A stretch of 64,000 nucleotides of DNA from Candidatus Bathyarchaeota archaeon. GTDB taxonomy: Archaea; Thermoproteota; Bathyarchaeia; TCS64. Made by a program: the position numbers and the translations under genes. Numbering within the stretch: the first letter of the stretch is position 1; each line of letters begins with the position of its first letter. Below are positions 41,437 through 50,189 of this stretch, piece by piece. The stretch covers positions 1,835,616-1,899,615 of the forward strand of contig CP070784.1 of NCBI GenBank assembly GCA_020346605.1. The letters are read 5' to 3'. The notes beneath the pieces are model-generated. The model was given only the letters and a program-made list of their open reading frames with translations, was not told the origin of the DNA and did no database searches.

Positions 41437-42788
41437 GTCTGTTCGGGTCGTCGGGCATAAGGGGGCTGGCGAACGTCGAGGTCACACCACTCCTCGCCCA
41501 GAGGGTCGGCTCCACACTGGCCTCCCAGTTTGAGGGAGGAGCAATCATCGTCGGACGGGACACCAGGGTCACAGGGGAGATGCTGGAGGCGGCACTCACC
41601 TCGGGAATCCTGTCCTGTGGGCTCGTGGTGGGGAGCTTGGGTATAGTCCCAACGCCTGTAGTGGCCTGGCTAACAAGGGAGATGCAAGCAGAGGCCGGAG
41701 TGGCCATAAGTGCCTCCCATAACCCTCCTCAGTACAACGGCCTCAAGATCTTCGACACCACGGGGATGGCGTACAAAGAGGAGCAGCAGTCGAGGCTGGA
41801 GGAGATCATCGGCTCCGGGGAGTTTACGACCTCAAGCTGGAACCTGGTCGGACGTATAGAGGCGATGGATGCCGGGCGGCTCTACATCGACGCTTTGCTC
41901 CAGGACCATGTCCTCACAAAGGAGTGGGACGTCGCATGTGACCTCTTCAACGGCGCCACATGCACCGTAGCCCCGCTCATCTTCGAGGAACTCGGCCTCG
42001 GAGCGACGCTGATCAACGCCCAGCCTGACGGTCGATTCCCCGCCGGGAACCCTGAGCCAAGCGTCGAATCCCTGGCGAGGCTCGGTGAGATGGTGAGGGC
42101 CACGGGCGCCGACATCGGCTTTGGATTCGACGGCGACGGGGACAGGATGTTGGTCGTCGACGAGAAAGGCGTGGCGCCAAGCCCCGACAGGGTCCTAGCT
42201 GCTTACGCCAGGCACGTCGTCGAAACCGGAGGGGGCGGCGTGGTTGTGACACACGTGGGTGCCTCCATGTGCGTGGAGGAGGCCGTGGAAGGGGCTGGCG
42301 GAAGCGTGGTCAGGACGAAGGTGGGGGACGTACACCTAACGGAGGCGATGGTGGAACACAGCGTCGTGTTCGGTGGGGAGCCCGTGGGGGCCTGGGTGCA
42401 CCCCGACGTCCATATGTGCCCAGATGGAATCTTGTCGATGTTGAAGCTGATCCTTGCTCTGGAGACGGAGGGAAAGACGCTCTCACAATTCGTGGCAGAC
42501 ATACCCGATTACTCGACTCTAAGGGCCAAGGTCGAATGTGCCGATGTGAGAAAGGAGAAGACGATGGAAAACGTCTCGTCCGATTATGATGAGAAATTCG
42601 AGGATGTTAAAGGCGTCTCCACGATTGACGGCGTCCGGATCGAGCTCGAGGACGGATGGGTACTCATAAGGCCCTCCGGGACAGAGCCGATTATCAGGAT
42701 AACTGTCGAAGCCCGTGAGCAGAAGAGGGCTGAGGAACTGCTGGAGGGGGGTTGCCAATTCGTGAATGACATCGTGAGTGGAATGTAA
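41433..42788 (+). CDS. glmM: Phosphoglucosamine mutase
   Basis: This 451-residue phosphohexomutase converts glucosamine 6-phosphate to glucosamine 1-phosphate. The active serine lies in GVAISASHNPPQYNGLKIF and the metal loop in GFDGDGDRMLVVDE. Sugar binding involves GGEPVGAWVHPD, and the phosphate-binding loop is RPSGTEPIIRITVEA. It overlaps the glmU start by 1 nt (TAATG), so the two make UDP-GlcNAc precursors together. Relatives that use mannose or glucose phosphates cannot be excluded, but the glmU context supports glucosamine. Confidence 0.92.
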   Translation: MSLFGSSGIRGLANVEVTPLLAQRVGSTLASQFEGGAIIVGRDTRVTGEMLEAALTSGILSCGLVVGSLGIVPTPVVAWLTREMQAEAGVAISASHNPPQYNGLKIFDTTGMAYKEEQQSRLEEIIGSGEFTTSSWNLVGRIEAMDAGRLYIDALLQDHVLTKEWDVACDLFNGATCTVAPLIFEELGLGATLINAQPDGRFPAGNPEPSVESLARLGEMVRATGADIGFGFDGDGDRMLVVDEKGVAPSPDRVLAAYARHVVETGGGGVVVTHVGASMCVEEAVEGAGGSVVRTKVGDVHLTEAMVEHSVVFGGEPVGAWVHPDVHMCPDGILSMLKLILALETEGKTLSQFVADIPDYSTLRAKVECADVRKEKTMENVSSDYDEKFEDVKGVSTIDGVRIELEDGWVLIRPSGTEPIIRITVEAREQKRAEELLEGGCQFVNDIVSGM

Positions 42789-44032
42789 TGAAAGCAGTTG
42801 TTCTAGCCGCTGGCAAGGGGGAGAGGCTCAGGCCCCTAACAGAGACCCGTCCCAAGCATCTGATCCCATTGGGCGGACGCCCCCTACTGGAGTGGACGCT
42901 CGGGGGATTGAGGGATGTGGGAGTGGACGACGTCCTCATCGTAACCCACTACATGGAGGAGCAGATAAAGGAACGCTTCGACGATGGCTCAGGCCTCGGA
43001 CTTGACATCACCTACGTCAGGCAGGAGCAGATGCTCGGTACGGCGGATGCTTTTAGGGTCGCGGAGCCCTTCGTGGACGGCGACGAGTTCATAGGAGTAT
43101 ACGGTGACCTCTTCCTCTCCTCCGAGAGTTACAGGAGCCTGATCAACGCTCACAGCGAGGGGGAGACGACGCTTGGTGTCCTACACGTCGACGACCCTTC
43201 ACAAGTGGGTGTAGTGGAGTTGAGGGGAGACAGGATCGTCGGGATCGTGGAGAAGCCAGAGCCTGGAACGGCGCCCAGCAACCTTGGGAACGCAGGGCTC
43301 TACGTCTTCACTCCCGAGATATTCGGCTTCATAGCCAAGACCGAACTGTCAGAGAGGAACGAGTACGAGATCACCGACTCACTGCAGACCCTCATGGACT
43401 CGGGCTCCACGGTGAGGCCAGCTCAGCTTCCGAAGAACGGGTGGTTCGACATAGGACTCCCATGGAACATCCTCGAGGCAAACTCGAGAGCCCTCAACAG
43501 CATGGAGGCTCATGTCGACGGGATAGTAGAGGAGAACGTGCACATGAAGGGCTCGGTCACTATAGCAGAGGGGGCGAGGATCAGGTCGGGAGCCTACATT
43601 GAGGGTCCCGTCTACATCGGTCCCGGCAGCGACATTGGGCCGAACTGCTACATCCGCCCAGACACAAGCATCGGGGAGAGCGTCAGGTTGGGCAACGCCT
43701 GCGAGGTGAAGAACAGTGTAATCATGGACGGAACACACGTCGCCCATCTCTCCTACGTGGGGGATAGTATCATTGGCGAGAACTGCAACTTCGGTGCGGG
43801 GACCATCACGGCCAATATCAGGTTCGATAAAAAGAACATCAAGGTCACGGTCAAGGACGGGCGCGTCGACTCGGGGAAGCGAAAATTAGGTTCCATAATT
43901 GGCGACGACGTCCAGACAGGGATCAACGTCAACCTGCCACCTGGCGTCAAGGTCGGCTCCGGAGCCTGGATCGCCCCAGGCCTCACAGTACACAGGGATG
44001 TCCCGTCCGGATTTTTCATGAGAGAGAGTTGA
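42788..44032 (+). CDS. glmU: Bifunctional GlmU-like sugar-phosphate nucleotidyltransferase/acetyltransferase
   Basis: This 414-residue protein has an N-terminal nucleotidyltransferase (VVLAAGKGERLRPLTETRPK, then YGDLFLSSESY) and a C-terminal left-handed beta-helix (GARIRSGAYIEGPVYIGPGS, then NFGAGTITANIRFDKKNIKV). It should make UDP-GlcNAc from glucosamine 1-phosphate, acetyl-CoA and UTP. The segment LRPLTETRPKHLIPLGGRPL and the coil order are those of archaeal GlmU-type enzymes. It follows glmM with a 1-nt overlap. UDP-GlcNAc feeds N-glycans and other envelope glycans. Confidence 0.9.
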   Translation: MKAVVLAAGKGERLRPLTETRPKHLIPLGGRPLLEWTLGGLRDVGVDDVLIVTHYMEEQIKERFDDGSGLGLDITYVRQEQMLGTADAFRVAEPFVDGDEFIGVYGDLFLSSESYRSLINAHSEGETTLGVLHVDDPSQVGVVELRGDRIVGIVEKPEPGTAPSNLGNAGLYVFTPEIFGFIAKTELSERNEYEITDSLQTLMDSGSTVRPAQLPKNGWFDIGLPWNILEANSRALNSMEAHVDGIVEENVHMKGSVTIAEGARIRSGAYIEGPVYIGPGSDIGPNCYIRPDTSIGESVRLGNACEVKNSVIMDGTHVAHLSYVGDSIIGENCNFGAGTITANIRFDKKNIKVTVKDGRVDSGKRKLGSIIGDDVQTGINVNLPPGVKVGSGAWIAPGLTVHRDVPSGFFMRES

Positions 44033-44107
44033 CCAGCCCGGGGAGGTTCTGGACCCCAACATCAAGTTTATCTTTTTCCCATTGAGCCCAAATAATGGGA
44101 AGCCTCA

Positions 44108-44425
44108 ATGGAGAAGGATCGTTTCAAGAAGCTCTTCCCGAACCTCGCCAAGGAGATCGAGGGCGAAGGCTCGAAGATCAGGATAGATCAGAACGACGCC
44201 TCTTCCAGGAATGACAGGATCTGGTCAGGCTATGACCCGGACATCGTTGACTTTCTGAGGCGATGCGACGACGACGATCAGGCTGAAGAGGTCATCTCAT
44301 ACATGGAGGACAGGGAGGAGATAACCCCCGAGAGGGCTGCAGAGCTCAGACGCCAGTTTAGAGAACACGGACTCGGGAGCTTCGGCCCCAAGAAAGAGGA
44401 CGGTTATTACCATAAAAACCGTTGA
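44108..44425 (+). CDS. DUF2095 protein, archaeal
   Basis: This 105-residue acidic protein has FKKLFPNLAKEIEGEGSKIR, DPDIVDFLRRCDD and a C-terminal EHGLGSFGPKKEDGYYHKNR. This is the pattern of DUF2095, a small family found in archaea. Function is unknown. The alternating charges and Asp-rich middle suggest a soluble helical protein. It starts with ATG 44108, 75 nt after glmU, and ends shortly before the YchF-like GTPase gene. Confidence 0.7.
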   Translation: MEKDRFKKLFPNLAKEIEGEGSKIRIDQNDASSRNDRIWSGYDPDIVDFLRRCDDDDQAEEVISYMEDREEITPERAAELRRQFREHGLGSFGPKKEDGYYHKNR

Positions 44426-44480
44426 TCTGCCGGGACAAGTTGTTTAAACCCGGATCGTCTTTAATTCTCCGGGTGTTTGA

Positions 44481-45692
44481 GTGGCTCGCATAGTGGGGCT
44501 TGTCGGCAAGGCGAACGTGGGCAAGAGCACATTCTTCGCCGCCGCGACGTTGAAGGCCGTGGACATCGCCGGCTTCCCTTTCACGACCATAACGGCGAAC
44601 AAGGGAGTCGCCTACCTCAGGGCCCCATGCGTCTGCAAGGAGCTGGGAGTCGAGGACGACCCCGTGAACTCCGCCTGCATAGACGGCGTCCGCATGGTGC
44701 CCGTGGACATCATCGACTGCCCTGGCATCATCAGGGGCGCCCACCAGGGCAAGGGATTGGGCAACCAGTTCCTCGATGAGGTCAGACGAGCCGATGCCCT
44801 CATAGTCGTCGCCGACGCGGCCGGCGCCACCGACGAGAACGGCCAGCCCGTCCCCGCAGGCAGCCACGACCCCGTCGACGACGTGAGGATGCTGGAGGAG
44901 GAGTTCGACCTCTGGCTCTTGGGGATATTGCGGAAAGACTGGGAGAAGATCGTCAGGACGGCCCAGTCTCGCAGAGAGGACATCGGAGTCCACCTGGAGA
45001 CAAAGCTCACAGGTCTGGGTATGACGAGGAGGCACATTGCCAGTGCAGTCGATAATCTGGGGCTGAACGCCAGCATGGCCCTAAACTGGAGTCAGGACGA
45101 GCTCTCCAGATTCGTCACGGAGCTTAGGAAGTCCTCTAAACCCCTGATAGTCGCCGCTAATAAGGCTGACAAGGACCACGCCGAGGAAGGCATCGAGCGT
45201 CTCAAGCAGGCGGGGTACGAGGTGATCCCGACCTGTGCTGAGGCTGAGCTGGTCCTCAGGAGGGCCACTAACGCTGGTTTCATTAGGTACACGCCCGGCG
45301 ACAGAGACTTCGAGATCGTGGAAGCCTCCAAGCTCTCCGGAGGTCAGAGGAACGCCTTGGAGATCATCAGAGAGAAAGTGTTCAATAAGTGGGGCTCTAC
45401 GGGGCTACAGGATGTCATCAACTCTGCGTTCTTCAGGCTCTTGGACAACATCACGGTCTACCCCGTGGAAGACGCAGAGAAGCTCACCGACCACCAAGGA
45501 AGGGTTCTCCCCGACTGCTACGTCGTCCCCAGGGGGACCACGGCAAGGGAGTTCGCGGGTCACATCCACACAGAGCTGGGGGAGAGCTTCATCTTCGCCA
45601 TCGACGCCAAGACCAAGAAGCGCCTCGGCGAAGGGCATAAACTTAACGAGAACGACGTGATCCAGATAGTTGCCGCGAAGGCAAGGAGATAG
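44481..45692 (+). CDS. YchF/DRG-related GTPase with TGS domain
   Basis: This 403-residue GTPase shows the P-loop VGLVGKANVGKSTFFAAATL, G3 DCPGIIRG and G4 NKADKDHAE. A C-terminal TGS domain follows (NITVYPVEDAEKLTDHQGRV, then VVPRGTTAREFAGHIHTELG). It belongs to the archaeal YchF-related group, whose members bind ribosomes in relation to translation stress, though the archaeal role is not known. All G-motifs are intact, unlike the DRG-like protein at 32554-33723. The GTG start has a TTTAAACC box about 30 nt upstream. Confidence 0.85.
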   Translation: MARIVGLVGKANVGKSTFFAAATLKAVDIAGFPFTTITANKGVAYLRAPCVCKELGVEDDPVNSACIDGVRMVPVDIIDCPGIIRGAHQGKGLGNQFLDEVRRADALIVVADAAGATDENGQPVPAGSHDPVDDVRMLEEEFDLWLLGILRKDWEKIVRTAQSRREDIGVHLETKLTGLGMTRRHIASAVDNLGLNASMALNWSQDELSRFVTELRKSSKPLIVAANKADKDHAEEGIERLKQAGYEVIPTCAEAELVLRRATNAGFIRYTPGDRDFEIVEASKLSGGQRNALEIIREKVFNKWGSTGLQDVINSAFFRLLDNITVYPVEDAEKLTDHQGRVLPDCYVVPRGTTAREFAGHIHTELGESFIFAIDAKTKKRLGEGHKLNENDVIQIVAAKARR

Positions 45693-45701
45693 ATGTGAGC
45701 G

Positions 45702-46628
45702 ATGGTTGCTAGAATTCTCGTCTGCGACCCTGTCCACGAGGAAGGTGTCAAGATGCTCAGGGAGTCTGGGTACGAGGTGGACCTCGAGACCAGCATCACC
45801 GGAGAGGCCTTGGTTGGGAAGGTAGGAGATTACGCCGCTATCGTCGTGCGCAGCAGGACGAAGGTCACAAGGGAGGTCCTCCAGGGAGGCGAGAAGCTAA
45901 AGGTTGTCGCGAGGGCCGGTGTCGGCCTGGACAACGTTGACCTGGAGGCGGCGAAGGAACTCGGTGTACAGGTCGTCAACTCGCCGGAGGCACCAACAAA
46001 CGCCGTCGCAGAGCTCGTCCTCGGCATGATGCTCTCCCTAGCGCGGAGGATACCCGAGGCGGACGCAAGCATGAAGAGGGGGGAGTGGATCAAGCGACAG
46101 CTAACAGGCTTCGAGCTCAGCGGCAAGATCCTAGGCGTACTGGGCTTCGGTCGCATCGGATACACACTTGCGAAGAAGGCAAAAGCGCTGGGAATGAAGG
46201 TCGTCACTTTCGACGTAGTAATTGACAAGTTGATGAAGTTCGTTGAGGAGGCCGGTGCGAAGGCCGTGTCCCTGGAGGAGCTCCTCGCATCGTCGGACTT
46301 TGTCTCTATCCACGTGCCCCTCCTCCCACAGACCAGGAACATGATTGGGCGCGAGCAGTTTGGCCTCATGAAGGAGGGAGCCTACATCATCAACGCAGCC
46401 CGTGGGGGAATAGTGGACGAGGACGCCATCAGAGAGGCCCTCGTCGGAGGCAGGCTGGGCGGAGCCGCTTTAGATGTGTACGAGGAGGAGCCACCCGGGG
46501 ATACCTCCCTCGTGGGTCTGGAGAACGTGGTGTGCACGCCCCACATCGGAGCCGCCACGGTGGAGGCCCAGAGGGCCAACTCGACAGTTGTGGCGGAGAA
46601 GCTGATCAAGATCCTATCGGAGGCCTAA
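45702..46628 (+). CDS. serA: D-3-phosphoglycerate dehydrogenase, short form
   Basis: This 308-residue D-2-hydroxyacid dehydrogenase opens serine synthesis from 3-phosphoglycerate. It has VVARAGVGLDNVDLEAAKE, GVQVVNSPEAPTNAVAELVL, the NAD loop LGVLGFGRIGYTLAKKAKAL, INAARGGIVDEDAI and the catalytic CTPHIGAATVEAQ. It lacks the C-terminal regulatory ACT domain of long SerA forms, so serine feedback must work otherwise or not at all. The start ATG lies just after the GTPase gene. It overlaps the convergent glycosyltransferase gene by 4 nt. Other 2-hydroxyacid substrates are possible. Confidence 0.82.
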   Translation: MVARILVCDPVHEEGVKMLRESGYEVDLETSITGEALVGKVGDYAAIVVRSRTKVTREVLQGGEKLKVVARAGVGLDNVDLEAAKELGVQVVNSPEAPTNAVAELVLGMMLSLARRIPEADASMKRGEWIKRQLTGFELSGKILGVLGFGRIGYTLAKKAKALGMKVVTFDVVIDKLMKFVEEAGAKAVSLEELLASSDFVSIHVPLLPQTRNMIGREQFGLMKEGAYIINAARGGIVDEDAIREALVGGRLGGAALDVYEEEPPGDTSLVGLENVVCTPHIGAATVEAQRANSTVVAEKLIKILSEA

Positions 46629-47341
46629 TTCAGGTCGTCGTAGTAATCCGACACCCTGTCCATGATGTAGTACTCCGTCAGGTACCTGACGTATTTGTAC
46701 AGGTAGCCCGTGTTCGACCACTCCCTCAGCCTCCTAGGCGAGGTGAAGATCGTCGACCGAGGCGTCACCAGGTACTTTCCAAGGTACCTGAGCCTTAGGG
46801 AGAGGTCGAGGTCCTCGCAGGCGTAAAGGTCGGTCCTGAACCCGCCGACCTGCATGAAGGCGTCCCTCCTGTAGGAGTGGCACGAGAAGTAGCTGAGCTC
46901 GTGGAACCCTATCTTGTTGCTGATCCGGGCCATGTAGTTGTTGCACTGGTACATCACCCTCTCGATCCGTTTCGGGTCCGAAGGCATCACCTTGAGGGCT
47001 ATACCTACGACGTCAGGGTTCCTGTAGCCATCGTACAGGACGTCGAACGCGTTGCGTTCAAGGCTCATGTCAGCGTCTAGGAAAAACAGCACGTCACCCG
47101 TGGCGTACTTTGCGCCGAGGTTCTTGGCTGTGCTGACGTCGTGGGGTCTAGTCTTCTCGACTGAGATTACGTTGAAGCCGTTGTCAAGGGCCAGTTCCAC
47201 GGTACGGTCGACGCTGCCACCGTCGGCAATTATTACCTCGAAGTTCTGGCGGGTCTGCTCGGAGAGGGATTTAACGCAGAGGCCGAGGTTCTCTTCTTCA
47301 TTCAGCGTCGGTATGATTACTGATAACAGTTTATAGCCCAA
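46625..47341 (-). CDS. Family 2 glycosyltransferase
   Basis: This 238-residue GT-A-fold enzyme has SVIIPTLNEEENLGLCVKSL and the DxD-type metal site FFLDADMSLE. An acceptor region DLSLRLRYLGKYLV follows. It transfers a sugar from a nucleotide sugar to a lipid, protein or glycan. The C-terminal amphipathic helix may dock to a membrane, but there is no transmembrane helix. No other glycan gene except glmM/glmU lies near, so the acceptor is unknown. Confidence 0.85.
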   Translation of the reverse strand: MGYKLLSVIIPTLNEEENLGLCVKSLSEQTRQNFEVIIADGGSVDRTVELALDNGFNVISVEKTRPHDVSTAKNLGAKYATGDVLFFLDADMSLERNAFDVLYDGYRNPDVVGIALKVMPSDPKRIERVMYQCNNYMARISNKIGFHELSYFSCHSYRRDAFMQVGGFRTDLYACEDLDLSLRLRYLGKYLVTPRSTIFTSPRRLREWSNTGYLYKYVRYLTEYYIMDRVSDYYDDLN

Positions 47342-47538
47342 TCACCCACCTCCAGAGCTCGTGACCGGGTTCCGCAACAACGTTTCACTGCTCCGCTCTT
47401 CTTATCTGACCTCGTTGTGTGAAGGCACCAAATTCGGGGGTACTTTTTGCATTCAAATCTAAATTATGCTATTTATGGTTTACCCTAGTTCTAGCTTACA
47501 TATCAAAGTAAAACTGTGTTTTTTCGTGTGTGATTGTA

Positions 47539-47997
47539 CTAATTTCGGTTCCCGCTTATCCAGCCGACGTCCTTGTCGGATTTAATGGATGGACTGTGGG
47601 GATCCACGAGGATGACCTCGTACCACTTGGACACACCATCCTCCCAGACCCAGTAGGAGCTGAGGACCTCCAGGTTCGGGTATCTGCGTGCTACCCGCTC
47701 CTCGGCGATGAGTTTGATGCTCTTCGCAGGAGTGAACTTGGAGACACCCATGCGCTTCTGCCGCCTTCCCATCTTAGGCCTCGGCTTCCTCCTTCCGCCC
47801 CTCCTGACCCGGGCTCTGACAACGACGAACCCTTTCTTCGCCTTGTAGCCCAACCGACGTGCCCTGTCGATCCTGGAGGGCTTCTCGATCCTAACGATTG
47901 TAGGCTGCCTCCTCCAGACTATGACCCTCTCCCTCATCAGGGTCTGAACGTAGGAGTCCTTTGGCCTCCTCCACGCCCGCTGTATGTGCCTGTACAT
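47539..47997 (-). CDS. rpl15e: 50S ribosomal protein L15e, C-terminally short
   Basis: This 152-residue protein matches L15e with [54 protein letters not shown] and [18 protein letters not shown]. It stops right after [13 protein letters not shown]. Most L15e proteins continue for about 40 more basic residues (the HRGRxFRGLTSAGxxxRG tail) that reach into the 23S rRNA. The short form may be a lineage trait, since the region downstream shows no lost frame. A TTTATATTG box about 50 nt upstream is the probable promoter. Confidence 0.9.
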   Translation of the reverse strand: MYRHIQRAWRRPKDSYVQTLMRERVIVWRRQPTIVRIEKPSRIDRARRLGYKAKKGFVVVRARVRRGGRRKPRPKMGRRQKRMGVSKFTPAKSIKLIAEERVARRYPNLEVLSSYWVWEDGVSKWYEVILVDPHSPSIKSDKDVGWISGNRN

Positions 47998-48101
47998 GGG
48001 TTCATCCTCTTGTCCAGAGACTACCGAACAACAAAAGACTTCGACAATATAAAGATTGAGGGCTGGAAGCTAAAAAGGGAGTAATGATACTCTTCCCTTT
48101 C

Positions 48102-50108
48102 TCAGAGGCCGATCAAAGCGTAGGCGATGATGAGAGGGGCAAAGAGGGATGCGATCTGCGAGATCACAGTCACCAAGGTGTTCAATGAGGGCCCCGCAGT
48201 GTCCTTGAAGGGGTCGCCAACGGTGTCGCCGATCACCGCGGCCTTGTGGGCGTCGGACCCCTTCCCTCCGAAGTACCCTGACTCGATGTACTTCTTAGAG
48301 TTGTCCCAGAGACCTCCAGCGTTCGCCATGAGAATGGCGAGGAAGAATCCGCTGAAAATGGCGCCGCTGAGGTAGCCAGCGAGAGCCCTGATTCCGGCGA
48401 CGAAGCCCAGGATCAGGGTCGTGCTGATGGAGAATACTATGAGTGGGAGCAGCTCCCTCAGGGCGCCCATAGTTGCTATGCTGACGCAGGCGCCGTAGTC
48501 GGGCTTCCCGGTGCCCTCCATGAGGCCGGGGATCTCCCTGAACTGCCTGCGGATCTCCTCAATCATCCTGAAGGCGTTCTTGGAGACTCCGAGGATGATC
48601 ATCGCGGAGAATATGACTGGTATCGCCATCCCGACGAAGACTCCCATCATGACGAGCGGATCCATCAGGTCGAATCGTATGGTAGTACCGACGAGGGACT
48701 TCACTATCTCTTGGTAAGAAGCGAGGAGCGCCAATGCGGTGAGGCCCGCGGCCCCGATTGCGAAGCCCTTGGTGATGGCCTTGGTCGTGTTGCCTGCAGC
48801 GTCGATCTCGTCGGTTATGTCAACCACTTCGTCGCCGAGTTCTGACATCTCAGCGATACCCTTGGCGTTGTCGCCGATTGGACCGTACGCATCACCGGCA
48901 ATGATCACTCCGGCGATGGCCAGCATTCCAACGGCGGCTATCCCGACTCCATAAACTCCATAAAGGGAATAGGCCACGGCCGAGCCAATTCCGATGCCGA
49001 GGAGGGCAGGGAAGCAGCTCATGAGCCCGTAGGAGAACCCGGTCAGGATGTTGATTGCCGCCCCTGTCTGTGCGGCCTCCGCGGTCTTGATGGCGGGGGA
49101 GCGATTGATGGAGGTGTAATAGTCGGAGGTCATCCCGATCACAATGCCCGCCAGGAGGCCCGCAGCAGTCGCCTGCCAGATCCTAATGTCGTAACCGAAT
49201 AAGACGGACGCACCGTAGGTCAAAGCTATGAAGACTATGCAGGTGACGTAGGTTCCCAAGTTGAGGGACTTCCCGGGGTCGCCTCCTTCTCCAACCCTAA
49301 CGGTAGCGATCCCGATGATCGAGGCCACGATACCTATTCCAGCGAATACCAGGGGCGCGGTCTTGAGATAGGCTATCCCCGAGCTTCCTCCCAGGATCAT
49401 GGCGGCCATCACAGCAGCCACGTAGCTGTCAAACAGGTCGGCCCCCGATCCCGCGCAGTCTCCCACGTTGTCTCCGACATTGTCGGCGATCACTGCAGGG
49501 TTCCTGGGGTCGTCCTCGGGGATGCTGAGTTCCACCTTACCGACGAGGTCGGCTGCGATGTCAGCTGTCTTTGTGTAGATACCACCTCCAGCCTTCATGA
49601 ACAGAGTGAGTGTACTCGCCCCGATGCTCATCCCGAGTACGGCCTCGGGATCGCCTGTAAGCCAGTATATGACGCTGATACCGAAGAGGGCGATTCCCAC
49701 AACCATTAGGCCCATCACGGCTCCACCCCTGAAGGCTATGGGGAAGGCCGTTATGAGGCCTCCCTCCTTGGCGGCGTTGGCTGTCCTCACGTTGGCCTTC
49801 ACCGCGATCTCCATTCCTATGATTCCAGCAAGGCCTGAGCACAGCGTTCCGAAGACGTAGATTATACCCACTTTCACGTTGAGGAAGAGAGACAGCAACA
49901 CGGCCATGACCACGACGAAGATCCCGAGGTACCTGTACTCGGTCCTGAGGAACGTCCTAGAGCCCTCCTGTATCCAGCCAGCTATTTGCTTCATCCTCTC
50001 CGTCCCAGCGTCCTTGCTGTTAACATAGTTGTAAAGGAACAGCCCGATCAGTATTGAGAGGACGGAGGAGACAGGTGCGATCAACCAAGGTTCAAAACTC
50101 GTCATCAT
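48102..50108 (-). CDS. hppA: Membrane-bound proton pyrophosphatase, K+-independent type
   Basis: This 668-residue integral membrane protein has about 16 helices and couples PPi hydrolysis to ion pumping. Conserved acidic cytoplasmic loops are present: DVGADLSGKVE-like ([20 protein letters not shown]), [40 protein letters not shown] and [19 protein letters not shown]. The determinant region reads GNTTKA, with Lys where K+-dependent enzymes have Ala. This points to a K+-independent H+ pump. A Na+-pumping form is not suggested. It lies alone, with a P-type ATPase gene next to it on the same strand. Confidence 0.93.
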   Translation of the reverse strand: MMTSFEPWLIAPVSSVLSILIGLFLYNYVNSKDAGTERMKQIAGWIQEGSRTFLRTEYRYLGIFVVVMAVLLSLFLNVKVGIIYVFGTLCSGLAGIIGMEIAVKANVRTANAAKEGGLITAFPIAFRGGAVMGLMVVGIALFGISVIYWLTGDPEAVLGMSIGASTLTLFMKAGGGIYTKTADIAADLVGKVELSIPEDDPRNPAVIADNVGDNVGDCAGSGADLFDSYVAAVMAAMILGGSSGIAYLKTAPLVFAGIGIVASIIGIATVRVGEGGDPGKSLNLGTYVTCIVFIALTYGASVLFGYDIRIWQATAAGLLAGIVIGMTSDYYTSINRSPAIKTAEAAQTGAAINILTGFSYGLMSCFPALLGIGIGSAVAYSLYGVYGVGIAAVGMLAIAGVIIAGDAYGPIGDNAKGIAEMSELGDEVVDITDEIDAAGNTTKAITKGFAIGAAGLTALALLASYQEIVKSLVGTTIRFDLMDPLVMMGVFVGMAIPVIFSAMIILGVSKNAFRMIEEIRRQFREIPGLMEGTGKPDYGACVSIATMGALRELLPLIVFSISTTLILGFVAGIRALAGYLSGAIFSGFFLAILMANAGGLWDNSKKYIESGYFGGKGSDAHKAAVIGDTVGDPFKDTAGPSLNTLVTVISQIASLFAPLIIAYALIGL

Positions 50109-50189
50109 GGATACACCTAATTAACAAGTTCCGGGAACTAACCTGAAACTTCCGCGAACTAGGTATATAAAGGTTGATGGAAGGCCGGG

